37,043 nt of DNA from an uncultured Prevotellaceae bacterium (GTDB lineage: Bacteria > Bacteroidota > Bacteroidia > Bacteroidales > Bacteroidaceae). Shown here in pieces: positions 30,210 to 36,934 of this stretch (position 1 is the first letter of the stretch; the number at the start of each line of letters is the position of its first letter). Under the pieces are notes generated by a model, which worked only from the letters and a program-made list of their open reading frames with translations, was not told where the DNA came from and made no database searches. The position numbers and the translations under genes were made by a program. The stretch lies in contig CAMVKN010000038.1 of assembly GCA_947168045.1 (NCBI GenBank), positions 1 to 37,043 on the forward strand. The letters run 5' to 3'.

Positions 30210-31232
30210 TTAATAGACCACATGCACTCCCTCGCTCAGCTTCTGGTAGCCCTCAGTGACCACCCGCTGCCCGTCCTCTATACCACTGCTGATGACAATG
30301 CGGTTGCCCTGCGTCGGTCCGACGCTGACAGGCGTGCGGTGGGCGGTACTGTCATTGCCGACGGTCCACACGAAGAGGCTGCCATCAGCACGGCGCTGCA
30401 CGGCGCTGACAGGCAGCAACGTCTGTCCTGCCTGTTGCTGTGCCACGGCGGCAAACCTGACGGAGGCCACCATGCCGGGCAGCAGCTGGCCATCACGGTT
30501 GGGGACGTTGACAAACAGGTCGTAGGTGTGCGTCAGCGCATCGGCCACCACGCCCTTCTCTATGGCCCCACCGTCTGTCTCCACACCGGCGGCCTCTACG
30601 GTGATGCGCGATGGGGTGTTGGGACTGATGGCGGCCACCTCCGTCTCCGGCACTGCCACCTTCACCTTCACCGACGAGATGTCGAGGATGGTGACGACGG
30701 CCTGCGAGGGCAAGGCGGTCTCGCCCACGCCAATCATCTTCTTGCCGATGATGCCACTCACGGGAGCCACCAGGCGACAGTCGCTGAGATTCTTCTTGGC
30801 CACGTCAAGCGAAGAGCGGGCCTGGGCCACCTTGCTCTGCACCTCCACCCACTGCACCTCGGGCAACGAGCCGGCATCGTGCAACAGGCCGTAGCGCTGC
30901 AGGGCATCCTCGGCCTGGGCCACCTGGGCCTCAGCGGCACGCAACAGACTGCGGGCCTGCGTGTCGTCCATCTCAGCCAGCAGCTGTCCGCGCCTGACGG
31001 CCTGCCCCTCACTGACGGCCACACGCCGGACCACACCCATGCCCGTGAAGCTCACAGCCGTGGCCTCACGCTCCTGCACCACACCCACATAGGTGGTTGC
31101 GGACGATGCGGCAGCTGCCGTTGTCACTGTTTCAATCTTTACTCGCGTGGGAGCCTTCCCTATGCTTTCCTTTCTCTCGCTGCAACTCATCATTGTCAAG
31201 AGCAGCAGCACCATCATTATGGATGTTCTCAT
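30210..31232 (-). CDS. RND periplasmic adaptor (membrane fusion protein), lipoprotein
   Basis: A 340-aa adaptor of the HlyD/AcrA family. A lipoprotein signal with lipobox TMMSC (Cys17) is followed by the first half-lipoyl strand VGVVQEREATAVSFTGMGVV, a helical hairpin (about 90-145: TQARSLLRAAEAQVAQAEDA), the second lipoyl half LSDCRLVAPVSGIIGKK, a beta-barrel domain, and a membrane-proximal domain ending GYQKLSEGVHVVY. It couples the inner-membrane pump to the TolC-like channel. It is the first gene of the operon; the pump gene follows after 22 nt. A CACCTTTG element lies 37 nt upstream, and the AraC-type gene is divergent, so that regulator probably controls the pump. Confidence 0.92.
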   Translation of the reverse strand: MRTSIMMVLLLLTMMSCSERKESIGKAPTRVKIETVTTAAAASSATTYVGVVQEREATAVSFTGMGVVRRVAVSEGQAVRRGQLLAEMDDTQARSLLRAAEAQVAQAEDALQRYGLLHDAGSLPEVQWVEVQSKVAQARSSLDVAKKNLSDCRLVAPVSGIIGKKMIGVGETALPSQAVVTILDISSVKVKVAVPETEVAAISPNTPSRITVEAAGVETDGGAIEKGVVADALTHTYDLFVNVPNRDGQLLPGMVASVRFAAVAQQQAGQTLLPVSAVQRRADGSLFVWTVGNDSTAHRTPVSVGPTQGNRIVISSGIEDGQRVVTEGYQKLSEGVHVVY

Positions 31233-31268
31233 CTTGTCGTTTATTCAGCATGATGTTCAAAAACGGTG

Positions 31269-31276
31269 CAAAGGTG
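31269..31276 (-). promoter_or_regulatory. -7-like element CACCTTTG for the RND operon
   Basis: CACCTTTG on the minus strand differs from TAnnTTTG at the first base. It sits 37 nt upstream of the adaptor start, a plausible position, but no -33 TTTG is found. Confidence 0.45.
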
Positions 31277-31396
31277 GACATATTATTTGGATTATCCGTG
31301 TCCGAAAAGACACTGATTGTATGACATTTTTCTTTAAAGAATAAAAAAGAACATAAAAACACGACATTAGAACATGGTTTTTTGAAAATAAAGTCG

Positions 31397-31404
31397 CACC
31401 TTTG
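31397..31404 (+). promoter_or_regulatory. -7-like element CACCTTTG for the second AraC gene
   Basis: CACCTTTG again has C in place of the first T. It ends 8 nt before the ATG at 31413, predicting a near-leaderless mRNA. The same variant is used by the divergent RND promoter. Confidence 0.5.
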
Positions 31405-31412
31405 CAAGTGAA

Positions 31413-32306
31413 ATGGAACAGCTGAAGAATGTACCTCAGTCGCTGACGCTGGAAGCCATCGCCAGCGACGAGAACGTCACCGTAGGCTACTCCGATGGTG
31501 ACATCGTCATCATCGACAGCGTAAAGATGCTGGCCGATGCGAATGTAGCACGCGTGAACACCCATCTGGTGGCCCTGGCCTTGGAGGGACGCGCACAGGC
31601 GCTGGTGCAAGGGCGACGCATAGAGATAGCCAAGAACCAGGTGGTGGTACTGCCACCCAACGCCGTGCTGGGCAACCTGATGCTTAGCCCTGACTTCGAG
31701 TTCAAGGCCCTGCTCATCTCTTCACACATGCTGCAGAGCTTCCTCAGGGAGAAGATGGCGCTGTGGAACGAGATGATGTACGTGCGCCACCTGCACGTGC
31801 TCAACATCGAGGGCAGCGACTTTGACTTCTTCTACCATTTCTACGAGATGCTGCTGATGTGCGTCAACAACAATGGGAGTGCCCCCTACAAGACTGAGAT
31901 TATACAGTCACTGCTGCGTTCTGGCTTCCTGGGGCTCTGTAGCAAGATGCAGACCGTCAGCGGCTACGAGCCGGCTCCCCCTCACCCCACAGTGAACGCC
32001 TTGTTCCAGCGGTTCCTCAGTCTGCTGGGCAACACCGAGGTCAAGCACCGCACCGTTGACTGGTATGCCTCCGAGCTATGTGTCTCGGCCAAGTACCTCT
32101 CGTCCGTGTGCAAGAAGAACTCGGGCAAGACGGCCAACGAGTGGATTACCGAGCAGGTCATGGAGGACATACGCTACTACCTGAAGAACACTGACCTCAG
32201 CCTGAAGCAGGTGTGTCACCAGCTGGGCTTTCCCAACACGTCGTTCTTCGGGAAGTACGTGCGTGAACACTTCGGCAAGACCCCGCTCCAACTAAGAAAG
32301 AGTTAG
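31413..32306 (+). CDS. AraC family transcriptional regulator
   Basis: A 297-aa regulator. The N-terminal domain (about 1-170) begins with a cupin-like set of strands (NTHLVALALEGRAQALVQGR and VVVLPPNAVLG), and the C-terminal AraC double HTH lies at about 210-297. The first helix-turn-helix is TVDWYASELCVSAKYLSSVC, the second SLKQVCHQLGFPNTSFFGKY, and the conserved end is REHFGKTPLQLRK. It is divergent from the RND operon and only 3 nt upstream of rsmA, so it is likely co-transcribed with rsmA. Its probable target is the RND efflux operon; the ligand is unknown. The gene is GC-rich like its neighbours. Confidence 0.9.
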   Translation: MEQLKNVPQSLTLEAIASDENVTVGYSDGDIVIIDSVKMLADANVARVNTHLVALALEGRAQALVQGRRIEIAKNQVVVLPPNAVLGNLMLSPDFEFKALLISSHMLQSFLREKMALWNEMMYVRHLHVLNIEGSDFDFFYHFYEMLLMCVNNNGSAPYKTEIIQSLLRSGFLGLCSKMQTVSGYEPAPPHPTVNALFQRFLSLLGNTEVKHRTVDWYASELCVSAKYLSSVCKKNSGKTANEWITEQVMEDIRYYLKNTDLSLKQVCHQLGFPNTSFFGKYVREHFGKTPLQLRKS

Positions 32307-32309
32307 ACT

Positions 32310-33110
32310 ATGAAACAAGTAAGACCAAAGAAGAACCTGGGCCAGCACTTCCTGACCGACCTAACCATCGCCCGACGCATTGCCGACACGGTGGACGCTT
32401 GTCCCGACCTGCCCGTCCTTGAGGTGGGGCCCGGCATGGGCGTGCTCACACAGTATCTGGCTGAGAAGCCCCGCCCACTGCGCGTGGTGGAGATTGACGA
32501 CGAGTCGGTGGCCTATCTGCACGAGCACTTCCCACAACTGCGACAGGACGTCATCTCCGACGACTTCCTCCGCATGGACCTCAGGGCGCTCTTCAACGGA
32601 GGGCAGTTCGTGCTCACCGGCAACTATCCCTACGACATCTCTTCACAGATTTTCTTCAAGATGCTCGACAACCGCGACCTCATCCCCTGCTGCACAGGCA
32701 TGATTCAGCATGAGGTGGCCCAGCGCATGGCAGCCCAGCCCGGCTCCAAGCAGTACGGCATCCTGTCGGTGCTCATACAGGCATGGTACGACGTGGAGTA
32801 CCTGTTCACCGTGCCGCCCACTGTGTTCAACCCGCCTCCCAAGGTGCAGAGCGCCGTCATCCGCATGACACGCAACAAGGTGGAACGGCTGGGCTGTGAC
32901 GAGGAGCTGTTCCGCCGTGTGGTGAAGACCACCTTCAACCAGCGGCGCAAGATGCTGCGCGTCAGCCTGCGCCAGATGCTACCGCCTGACGCACCGTTTT
33001 TCGCACAATATGCCGACCTGCTCACCCACCGTCCCGAGCAGCTCACCATCCAGCAGTTCGTGGAGCTGACCAACAGGGTGGCTGAAGCGCTGTTTACGAG
33101 CACAAAATAA
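32310..33110 (+). CDS. rsmA: 16S rRNA dimethyladenosine transferase RsmA (KsgA)
   Basis: A 266-aa SAM-dependent methyltransferase that dimethylates two adjacent adenines in helix 45 of 16S rRNA during 30S assembly. Diagnostic motifs: KKNLGQHFLTDLTIARRIAD (7-26), the SAM-binding VLEVGPGMGVLTQYL (36-50), the acidic EIDDESVAYL (61-70), and the catalytic NYPY (105-108) in LTGNYPYDISSQIFFK. The C-terminal rRNA-binding domain includes VFNPPPKVQSAVIRM. All parts are complete. It is a housekeeping gene and here marks the boundary between the GC-rich core sequence and the AT-rich accessory end. Confidence 0.95.
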   Translation: MKQVRPKKNLGQHFLTDLTIARRIADTVDACPDLPVLEVGPGMGVLTQYLAEKPRPLRVVEIDDESVAYLHEHFPQLRQDVISDDFLRMDLRALFNGGQFVLTGNYPYDISSQIFFKMLDNRDLIPCCTGMIQHEVAQRMAAQPGSKQYGILSVLIQAWYDVEYLFTVPPTVFNPPPKVQSAVIRMTRNKVERLGCDEELFRRVVKTTFNQRRKMLRVSLRQMLPPDAPFFAQYADLLTHRPEQLTIQQFVELTNRVAEALFTSTK

Positions 33111-33206
33111 GTGTGTCCGCACACAAGCCGCTTGACCTGCGTCAATAATCAGCCTGTTTTCTGCCAAAAGCAGATAAAAAGTATTGCGCGTTAGCGTTTT
33201 TCGTCG

Positions 33207-33214
33207 TACCTTTG
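33207..33214 (+). promoter_or_regulatory. -7 element TACCTTTG of a probable small RNA
   Basis: An exact match 96 nt after the rsmA stop. The predicted start is near 33220. No open reading frame of convincing length follows before the intrinsic terminator at 33404-33443. Confidence 0.65.
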
Positions 33215-33219
33215 CATCG

Positions 33220-33443
33220 TCAAAAGGAACAAAACCGATGACAAGCGTTCTACATTAGAAATAGGTTTTTATGATTCAATAGTTGTTAGTTATTAGGTAA
33301 TTTAGATTGTTAGTTCAGTAGGTTTTTAGTTTTTTAGGTAAAAAAGATTTGTTGTAAGGTTAACATGTTTAGAGAAGGTTTTTAGTTATTAATATCGTTT
33401 ATTAACTGCTTCTGTTGTGAAACAGAGGCAGTTATCTTTTTTT
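33220..33443 (+). ncRNA. Probable small RNA of about 224 nt, class unknown
   Basis: The unit has a TACCTTTG promoter element just upstream and a strong intrinsic terminator at its end, but no gene in between. From about 33250 to 33400 the plus strand is nearly devoid of C (only a handful in 150 nt) and repeats GGTTTTTA three times (near 33270, 33322 and 33379) and TTGTTAGTT twice. I cannot assign it to 6S, tmRNA, RNase P or another known family from memory. It may be a trans-acting sRNA or the leader of a gene lost when the island changed. The unpaired, purine- and U-rich body suits a base-pairing or protein-binding RNA. Confidence 0.5.
33404..33443 (+). terminator. Intrinsic terminator of the small RNA
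   Basis: AACTGCTTCTGTT (33404-33416) and AACAGAGGCAGTT (33421-33433) form a 13-bp stem with one G-U pair and a 4-nt loop, followed by seven T residues (33437-33443). Confidence 0.9.
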
Positions 33444-33509
33444 ATGAGTTTATTGGTGCTATTTACGGTGCTATCTATATTCGCCCTTTTTATTATCGTT
33501 TTATTACCT

Positions 33510-33749
33510 AGATTCCTACTGTTTAAGGAGATTAAGACCAAGTATAACTTGAAGATTGACCACTTTTCTACACATACAATGAGAAAGGCCTTTGGGCGCA
33601 AGGTGTTTGAATCGGCTGGCACCGATGCACCGATGGCGCTTATGAGGCTTCAGACGATGTTTAATCATGCTAGCCCAACAATTACCAAGCGTTACCTAGG
33701 AATCACTGACAGCGAACTGGAAAGTAGTTATGACCTATTAGATTTTTGA
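33510..33749 (+). pseudogene. Tyrosine recombinase (integrase) C-terminal fragment
   Basis: The frame contains FSTHTMRKAFGRKVFESAG, with the His-x-x-Arg catalytic box, LQTMFNHASPTITKRYLGI, with the second His and the nucleophilic Tyr, and a tail DSELESSYDLLDF. These are motifs 2 and 3 of a phage-type integrase. The first catalytic Arg, the core N-terminal half and the arm-binding domain are missing. The upstream part of the open frame (from 33417) is only the translated terminator and hydrophobic filler. About 75 codons of real homology remain, so this is a stump left by deletion. It marks the edge of a former integrated element next to rsmA. Confidence 0.8.
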
Positions 33750-33754
33750 TTAAT

Positions 33755-33778
33755 TGATTGCGCTAATTTGAGCAATCA
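33755..33778. terminator. Weak hairpin after the integrase stump
   Basis: TGATTGC (33755-33761) pairs with GCAATCA (33772-33778), followed by a T-rich stretch. A 7-bp stem makes it a modest terminator. Confidence 0.4.
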
Positions 33779-33852
33779 TTCTTCATTTCACCTTTATTAA
33801 ATCTAAAAACATTCATTTTCATAACATTTTTGAATATTATTTGCCTTAAATC

Positions 33853-33883
33853 ATTGTGGAATCAGATAAAAGTCTTACCTTTG
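33853..33883 (+). promoter_or_regulatory. Promoter of the small lipoprotein gene
   Basis: ATTG (33853-33856), 19 nt, then TACCTTTG (33876-33883). The -33 element matches three of four bases with exact spacing, and the transcript start should fall about 25 nt before the ATG at 33915. Confidence 0.75.
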
Positions 33884-33914
33884 TGGCAGTTTATTAATTT
33901 AAAACAATAGAGAT

Positions 33915-34421
33915 ATGAAGAAAATCAATTCAAAAATAGCAAGTCTTTTTATTTGTCTATCATTAGTTAGTTTGTATGGATGTTCAAGCGGATTAGAAGG
34001 TGAAGCGAAAAAACAGATGGAGGAAACTATGAAGGAACTTGCAAAAGACCCTTCATCGATTCAAATTTCAAACGTTGAGACCAAATTTAATAATGATTCT
34101 ATTTGCATCCTTCATTTTAAATTTAGAGGAAAAAACGGTTTTGGTGGTGTTTCCTCTAGTGAAATAGAATATATTTATTTGATTCATACAAGAGATGGAA
34201 ATAAAACAAAATGGGAGGCAGTAAGAAATTTGGATGATAAAAAATCTGTATTAAGTCAAGCCAAAGAAGATTATCAAGAAAAAAAGTGGGAAACAGATAA
34301 TAATAAGAATTTGTCCGATGAAGATAAGAAAGCTTGGTATATACATTTCGTAGCAGATTTAGATATGATGTTCAATGGTAGAGAGATTGATTCAAAAGAT
34401 GATGATATAGAAAAATGGTAA
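33915..34421 (+). CDS. Small secreted lipoprotein of unknown function
   Basis: A 168-aa protein with lipoprotein signal MKKINSKIASLFICLSLVSL, lipobox LYGC and Cys23. The mature part starts with a charged helix (EGEAKKQMEETMKELAKDPS), then a beta-rich domain with ISNVETKFNNDSICILHFKF and GKNGFGGVSSSEIEYIYLI, and a Lys/Asp/Glu-rich C-terminus (DEDKKAWYIHFVADLDMMF). I do not recognise a named family; the DPSSIQISNVETKFNNDSIC block looks like a short domain recurring in Bacteroidota lipoproteins of mobile islands, but I cannot confirm that. It has its own promoter and terminator, so it is a single-gene unit. AT-rich composition indicates transfer with the island. Confidence 0.75.
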   Translation: MKKINSKIASLFICLSLVSLYGCSSGLEGEAKKQMEETMKELAKDPSSIQISNVETKFNNDSICILHFKFRGKNGFGGVSSSEIEYIYLIHTRDGNKTKWEAVRNLDDKKSVLSQAKEDYQEKKWETDNNKNLSDEDKKAWYIHFVADLDMMFNGREIDSKDDDIEKW

Positions 34422-34474
34422 TTGTATATTGAACCATATTCATTTTTGAATCTTTTTGAATATGAGAATCTCTT

Positions 34475-34506
34475 GGAAACCCTCTATTTACGAGGGTTTC
34501 CATTTT
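34475..34506 (+). terminator. Terminator after the small lipoprotein gene
   Basis: GGAAACCCTC (34475-34484) and GAGGGTTTCC (34492-34501) form a perfect 10-bp stem with a 7-nt loop, followed by ATTTTTG. Confidence 0.85.
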
Positions 34507-34951
34507 TGTTTAGGCTATAATCATACGTTTTTGTCAATTTTCTATTGTTTTTGAATGGGATTACGAAAGGCAATTTGGAGAGATCTGACTAGACGAAAAG
34601 AGACTTGAGGAAGCCCATAATACATTTTTCAATTTCATTCTTGACTAATGGAAAGTCTGTTTGTCAGTTTTTTCTTTGTCTAATTCAAAATTATTTCGTA
34701 TCTTTGGATAAAATCGCAAACCTTTTGTAAATAAAGGCAGTTCGGAGGATTGAGAAAAATCTGGGTTACGAACTGGCAACGGTTCTCATTTCCTCATTCT
34801 GCCGTGATTTGCTTGTCAATGAACTCCCGACGCTGAGCCACCAGCCTGTTTCAATGGCTCATTGTCGGGGCAAAGGTACACAGAATATACGAGATTACAA
34901 AACTTTTGAGGGATTTTTCGTCTTTTGTTCTTTCGTCTCAAGAAATTGTGC
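34507..34951. other. About 445 nt without an intact gene; possible minus-strand remnant
   Basis: An AT-rich stretch. A TACCTTTG element occurs on the minus strand at 34871-34878, but only a broken short frame follows it: ATG-AGC-CAT-TGA, then, in the same frame, 18 codons ending REFIDKQITAE before TGA near 34800. This may be the tail of a decayed gene or a promoter left behind by deletion. I see no complete gene or known RNA. Confidence 0.4.
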
Positions 34952-34959
34952 TACCTTTG
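34952..34959 (+). promoter_or_regulatory. -7 element TACCTTTG of the ATPase-nuclease cassette
   Basis: An exact match with a start expected near 34965, about 26 nt before the ATG at 34991. The -33 region is not clear; TTTC at 34931-34934 would give 17-nt spacing. Confidence 0.65.
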
Positions 34960-34990
34960 CACACATTATAAATGAAAAATATCTTGGAGT

Positions 34991-36139
34991 ATGAAATCAT
35001 TGAAGATAAAGAACTTCGGCCCAATCGGCAATGTTGAAGTGGAATTTGGAGATTTGACTTTCTTAGTAGGACCTCAAGCCAGTGGTAAGAGTCTTTTTTT
35101 GGAATTACTTAAATATGTCATAGATAAAGAATTTGTGTTATCTACTTTACGGAAATACAACTATATAATTGATAAGAAAAATCCTCAGAAGGTTCTTGAT
35201 ACATTCTTTGGCGATGGAATGAATAAGATATTTAAGTCCGATACAGAAATTACATATAACGGACGAGCAATATCTCTTGATTCCCTTTTGAAAAGGAATG
35301 TACCGACAAAAGAATCCATGTTTTACATACCAGCTCAACGCATATTGAGCATAGCAGATGGACGACCCAAGAATTTCATGGAGTTTGATATGGCTACTCC
35401 ATACGTCTTGAAATCATTTAGTGAGACACTAAGGATATACATACAAGGCGGAATGGGTGACCCAGAAACTCTTTTCCCTGTGAGTAATCGATTGAAAAAT
35501 GCATTAAAGCAATCATTCGATGAAAACATTTTCCATGGCGGCAAAATTGTTATGGAGGAGAATTCTGGACAAAAGAAGATGAAGATGAAGATTGATGACA
35601 TGAGCATCCCGTTTATGACTTGGAGTGCAGGTCAAAAGGAGTTCATGCCATTACTTATTGCTTTCTATTGCCTTTCAGGTCCTGCCTCCCAAGTATTCAA
35701 GAAGGACAATTATAAATATGTTGTTATTGAAGAACCTGAAATGGGACTCCATCCACAGGCCATCAAAGCTGTGTTATTGGAAATCCTTGAACTAATCCAT
35801 AATGGTTTAAAGGTGATAGTATCAACTCATTCAACTACATTATTGGATTTTGCATGGGCGTTCAATATTGTGAAGAAGTCTGAAGCTTCCAACAAAGAAG
35901 ATGCATTCTATGAGATGTTTGACCTTCGCAAAAATGCCGCAACATCACAAATTTTTGAAGGCTTGCTTGGCAAACAGTTATCTACATATTATTTCTCGCG
36001 TACAACAACAGGGAAAGTCACATCTGCAGATATTTCTTCATTGGATGCAGGAAGCGAAGATTGTGCTATTTCTGAATGGGGTGGATTGTCTCAGTTCTCT
36101 TCTAAAGTTGCAGACATCGTATATAAATATACAGATTAA
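34991..36139 (+). CDS. AAA family ATPase (OLD/RloA-like), first gene of a two-gene cassette
   Basis: A 382-aa SMC-like/OLD-like ATPase without the TOPRIM domain of OLD. The N-terminus MKSLKIKNFGPIGNVEVEF leads into Walker A VGPQASGKS (Lys33). The ABC signature equivalent is TWSAGQKEFMPLL near 213-225, Walker B KYVVIEEPEMGLHPQAI near 241-257, and the H-loop VIVSTHSTTLLDF near 275. The middle segment (about 45-210) is a lineage-specific insertion. Such ATPases pair with an effector in phage-defence systems, where the ATPase senses phage and controls the partner. The next gene starts 13 nt later and has nuclease-like residues. It is AT-rich and preceded by its own promoter. The family is clear; the exact system is not one I can name. 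Confidence 0.85.
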   Translation: MKSLKIKNFGPIGNVEVEFGDLTFLVGPQASGKSLFLELLKYVIDKEFVLSTLRKYNYIIDKKNPQKVLDTFFGDGMNKIFKSDTEITYNGRAISLDSLLKRNVPTKESMFYIPAQRILSIADGRPKNFMEFDMATPYVLKSFSETLRIYIQGGMGDPETLFPVSNRLKNALKQSFDENIFHGGKIVMEENSGQKKMKMKIDDMSIPFMTWSAGQKEFMPLLIAFYCLSGPASQVFKKDNYKYVVIEEPEMGLHPQAIKAVLLEILELIHNGLKVIVSTHSTTLLDFAWAFNIVKKSEASNKEDAFYEMFDLRKNAATSQIFEGLLGKQLSTYYFSRTTTGKVTSADISSLDAGSEDCAISEWGGLSQFSSKVADIVYKYTD

Positions 36140-36152
36140 CGAAGGGTGAATT

Positions 36153-36644
36153 ATGGGAAAAGAAAAGCAGCAGCGAAAGTTGACTTTCAAGGAAGCCGTA
36201 GAAGCGACACCTGACGTGGCATCGGGTTATCAAGAGGGTAAAAATGCTTTTGGTAAATACGCAGATAAAATAATAGTTCCAGACCCAGACAAAATAGATG
36301 GCAGTCTAGATATTGATGAAACAACATTAAAATTATATCCAGATGATAACCGTTGGGACTATGCGCTTTGTTATGACAGAGAAGTCTTCTATATCGAGGT
36401 ACATTCTGCTATAACCAGTGAAGTCTCGAAAATGGTCAAGAAATTGCAATGGTTAAAAATTTGGCTGGCTACAAAAGCTCCAGAAATCAACAAATTAACT
36501 ACGAAGAAACAACCATTTTACTGGGTTCAATCATCTAAATGTGACATTCCCAAACACATGCCACAATACAAGACGGTTGTACAGAATAAGATACTTCCTA
36601 TGCCTGTGTGGGATTATAGTATAATCTGTAAGAAAAAGAAATAG
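36153..36644 (+). CDS. Small protein with PD-(D/E)xK-nuclease-like motif, partner of the ATPase
   Basis: A 163-aa cytoplasmic protein, Lys-rich at both ends, with no signal or membrane segment. The middle reads RWDYALCYDREVFYIEVHSA: Asp69, then after 12 residues Glu82-Val-His84 on a hydrophobic strand, followed by the helix SEVSKMVKKLQWLKIWL with Lys93/96/97. The order (acidic residue at the end of one strand, E-x-H/K on the next, then a helix) resembles the PD-(D/E)xK nuclease core, with His in place of Lys in the last position. The terminal part (KQPFYWVQSSKCDIP and MPVWDYSII) is compact and conserved-looking. It lies 13 nt after the ATPase gene and ends in a strong terminator, so the two form one transcript. 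Nuclease activity is inferred only; it could equally be an inactive regulator or antitoxin. Confidence 0.7.
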   Translation: MGKEKQQRKLTFKEAVEATPDVASGYQEGKNAFGKYADKIIVPDPDKIDGSLDIDETTLKLYPDDNRWDYALCYDREVFYIEVHSAITSEVSKMVKKLQWLKIWLATKAPEINKLTTKKQPFYWVQSSKCDIPKHMPQYKTVVQNKILPMPVWDYSIICKKKK

Positions 36645-36657
36645 ACAATTAAAATGC

Positions 36658-36702
36658 AGAGCGGGAACTGATGCCAAGAATGTCGGTGCGGCTTCCCGCT
36701 CT
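36658..36702. terminator. Hairpin between the cassette and the converging membrane-protein gene
   Basis: AGAGCGGGAA (36658-36667) and TTCCCGCTCT (36693-36702) form a perfect 10-bp stem around a 25-nt loop. It starts 14 nt after the second gene's stop and can serve both strands. Confidence 0.75.
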
Positions 36703-36733
36703 ACTTTGTAATGGTGGGTTTGATACCTTTGCT

Positions 36734-36928
36734 TTAGTTTTCGCATCCGGCACACTGTGATACTAACGTCACAATGAGGCCTAGTGCAAGTACACACAAA
36801 GCGAACATTTTGACTCCTTCGTCCTTCTCTTTGATGAATGCGTATATCAATGCAAATAACCAAATAGCAAAAGCCCCGACTATTATGATACCAATGATAG
36901 CACAAATAATATTTATAAACGTCGCCAT
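36734..36928 (-). CDS. Small two-TM membrane protein
   Basis: A 64-aa protein starting MATFINIICAIIGIIIVGAF (an ATG at 36934 would add two residues). Two hydrophobic segments (about 3-26 and 40-58) are separated by a short charged loop, YAFIKEKDEGVKM, and the protein ends CAGCEN. The family is unknown; small proteins like this are common in Bacteroidota islands. It lies convergent to the ATPase-nuclease cassette across the hairpin. With two TM segments it could be a membrane effector or toxin, but nothing else supports that. Confidence 0.65.
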   Translation of the reverse strand: MATFINIICAIIGIIIVGAFAIWLFALIYAFIKEKDEGVKMFALCVLALGLIVTLVSQCAGCEN

Positions 36929-36934
36929 AATCAT

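Noticed and set aside
33417..33509. Hydrophobic N-terminal part of the integrase-containing frame, as a possible membrane protein
   Set aside because: It begins inside the terminator hairpin of the small RNA and its U-tract; integrase homology starts only after it.
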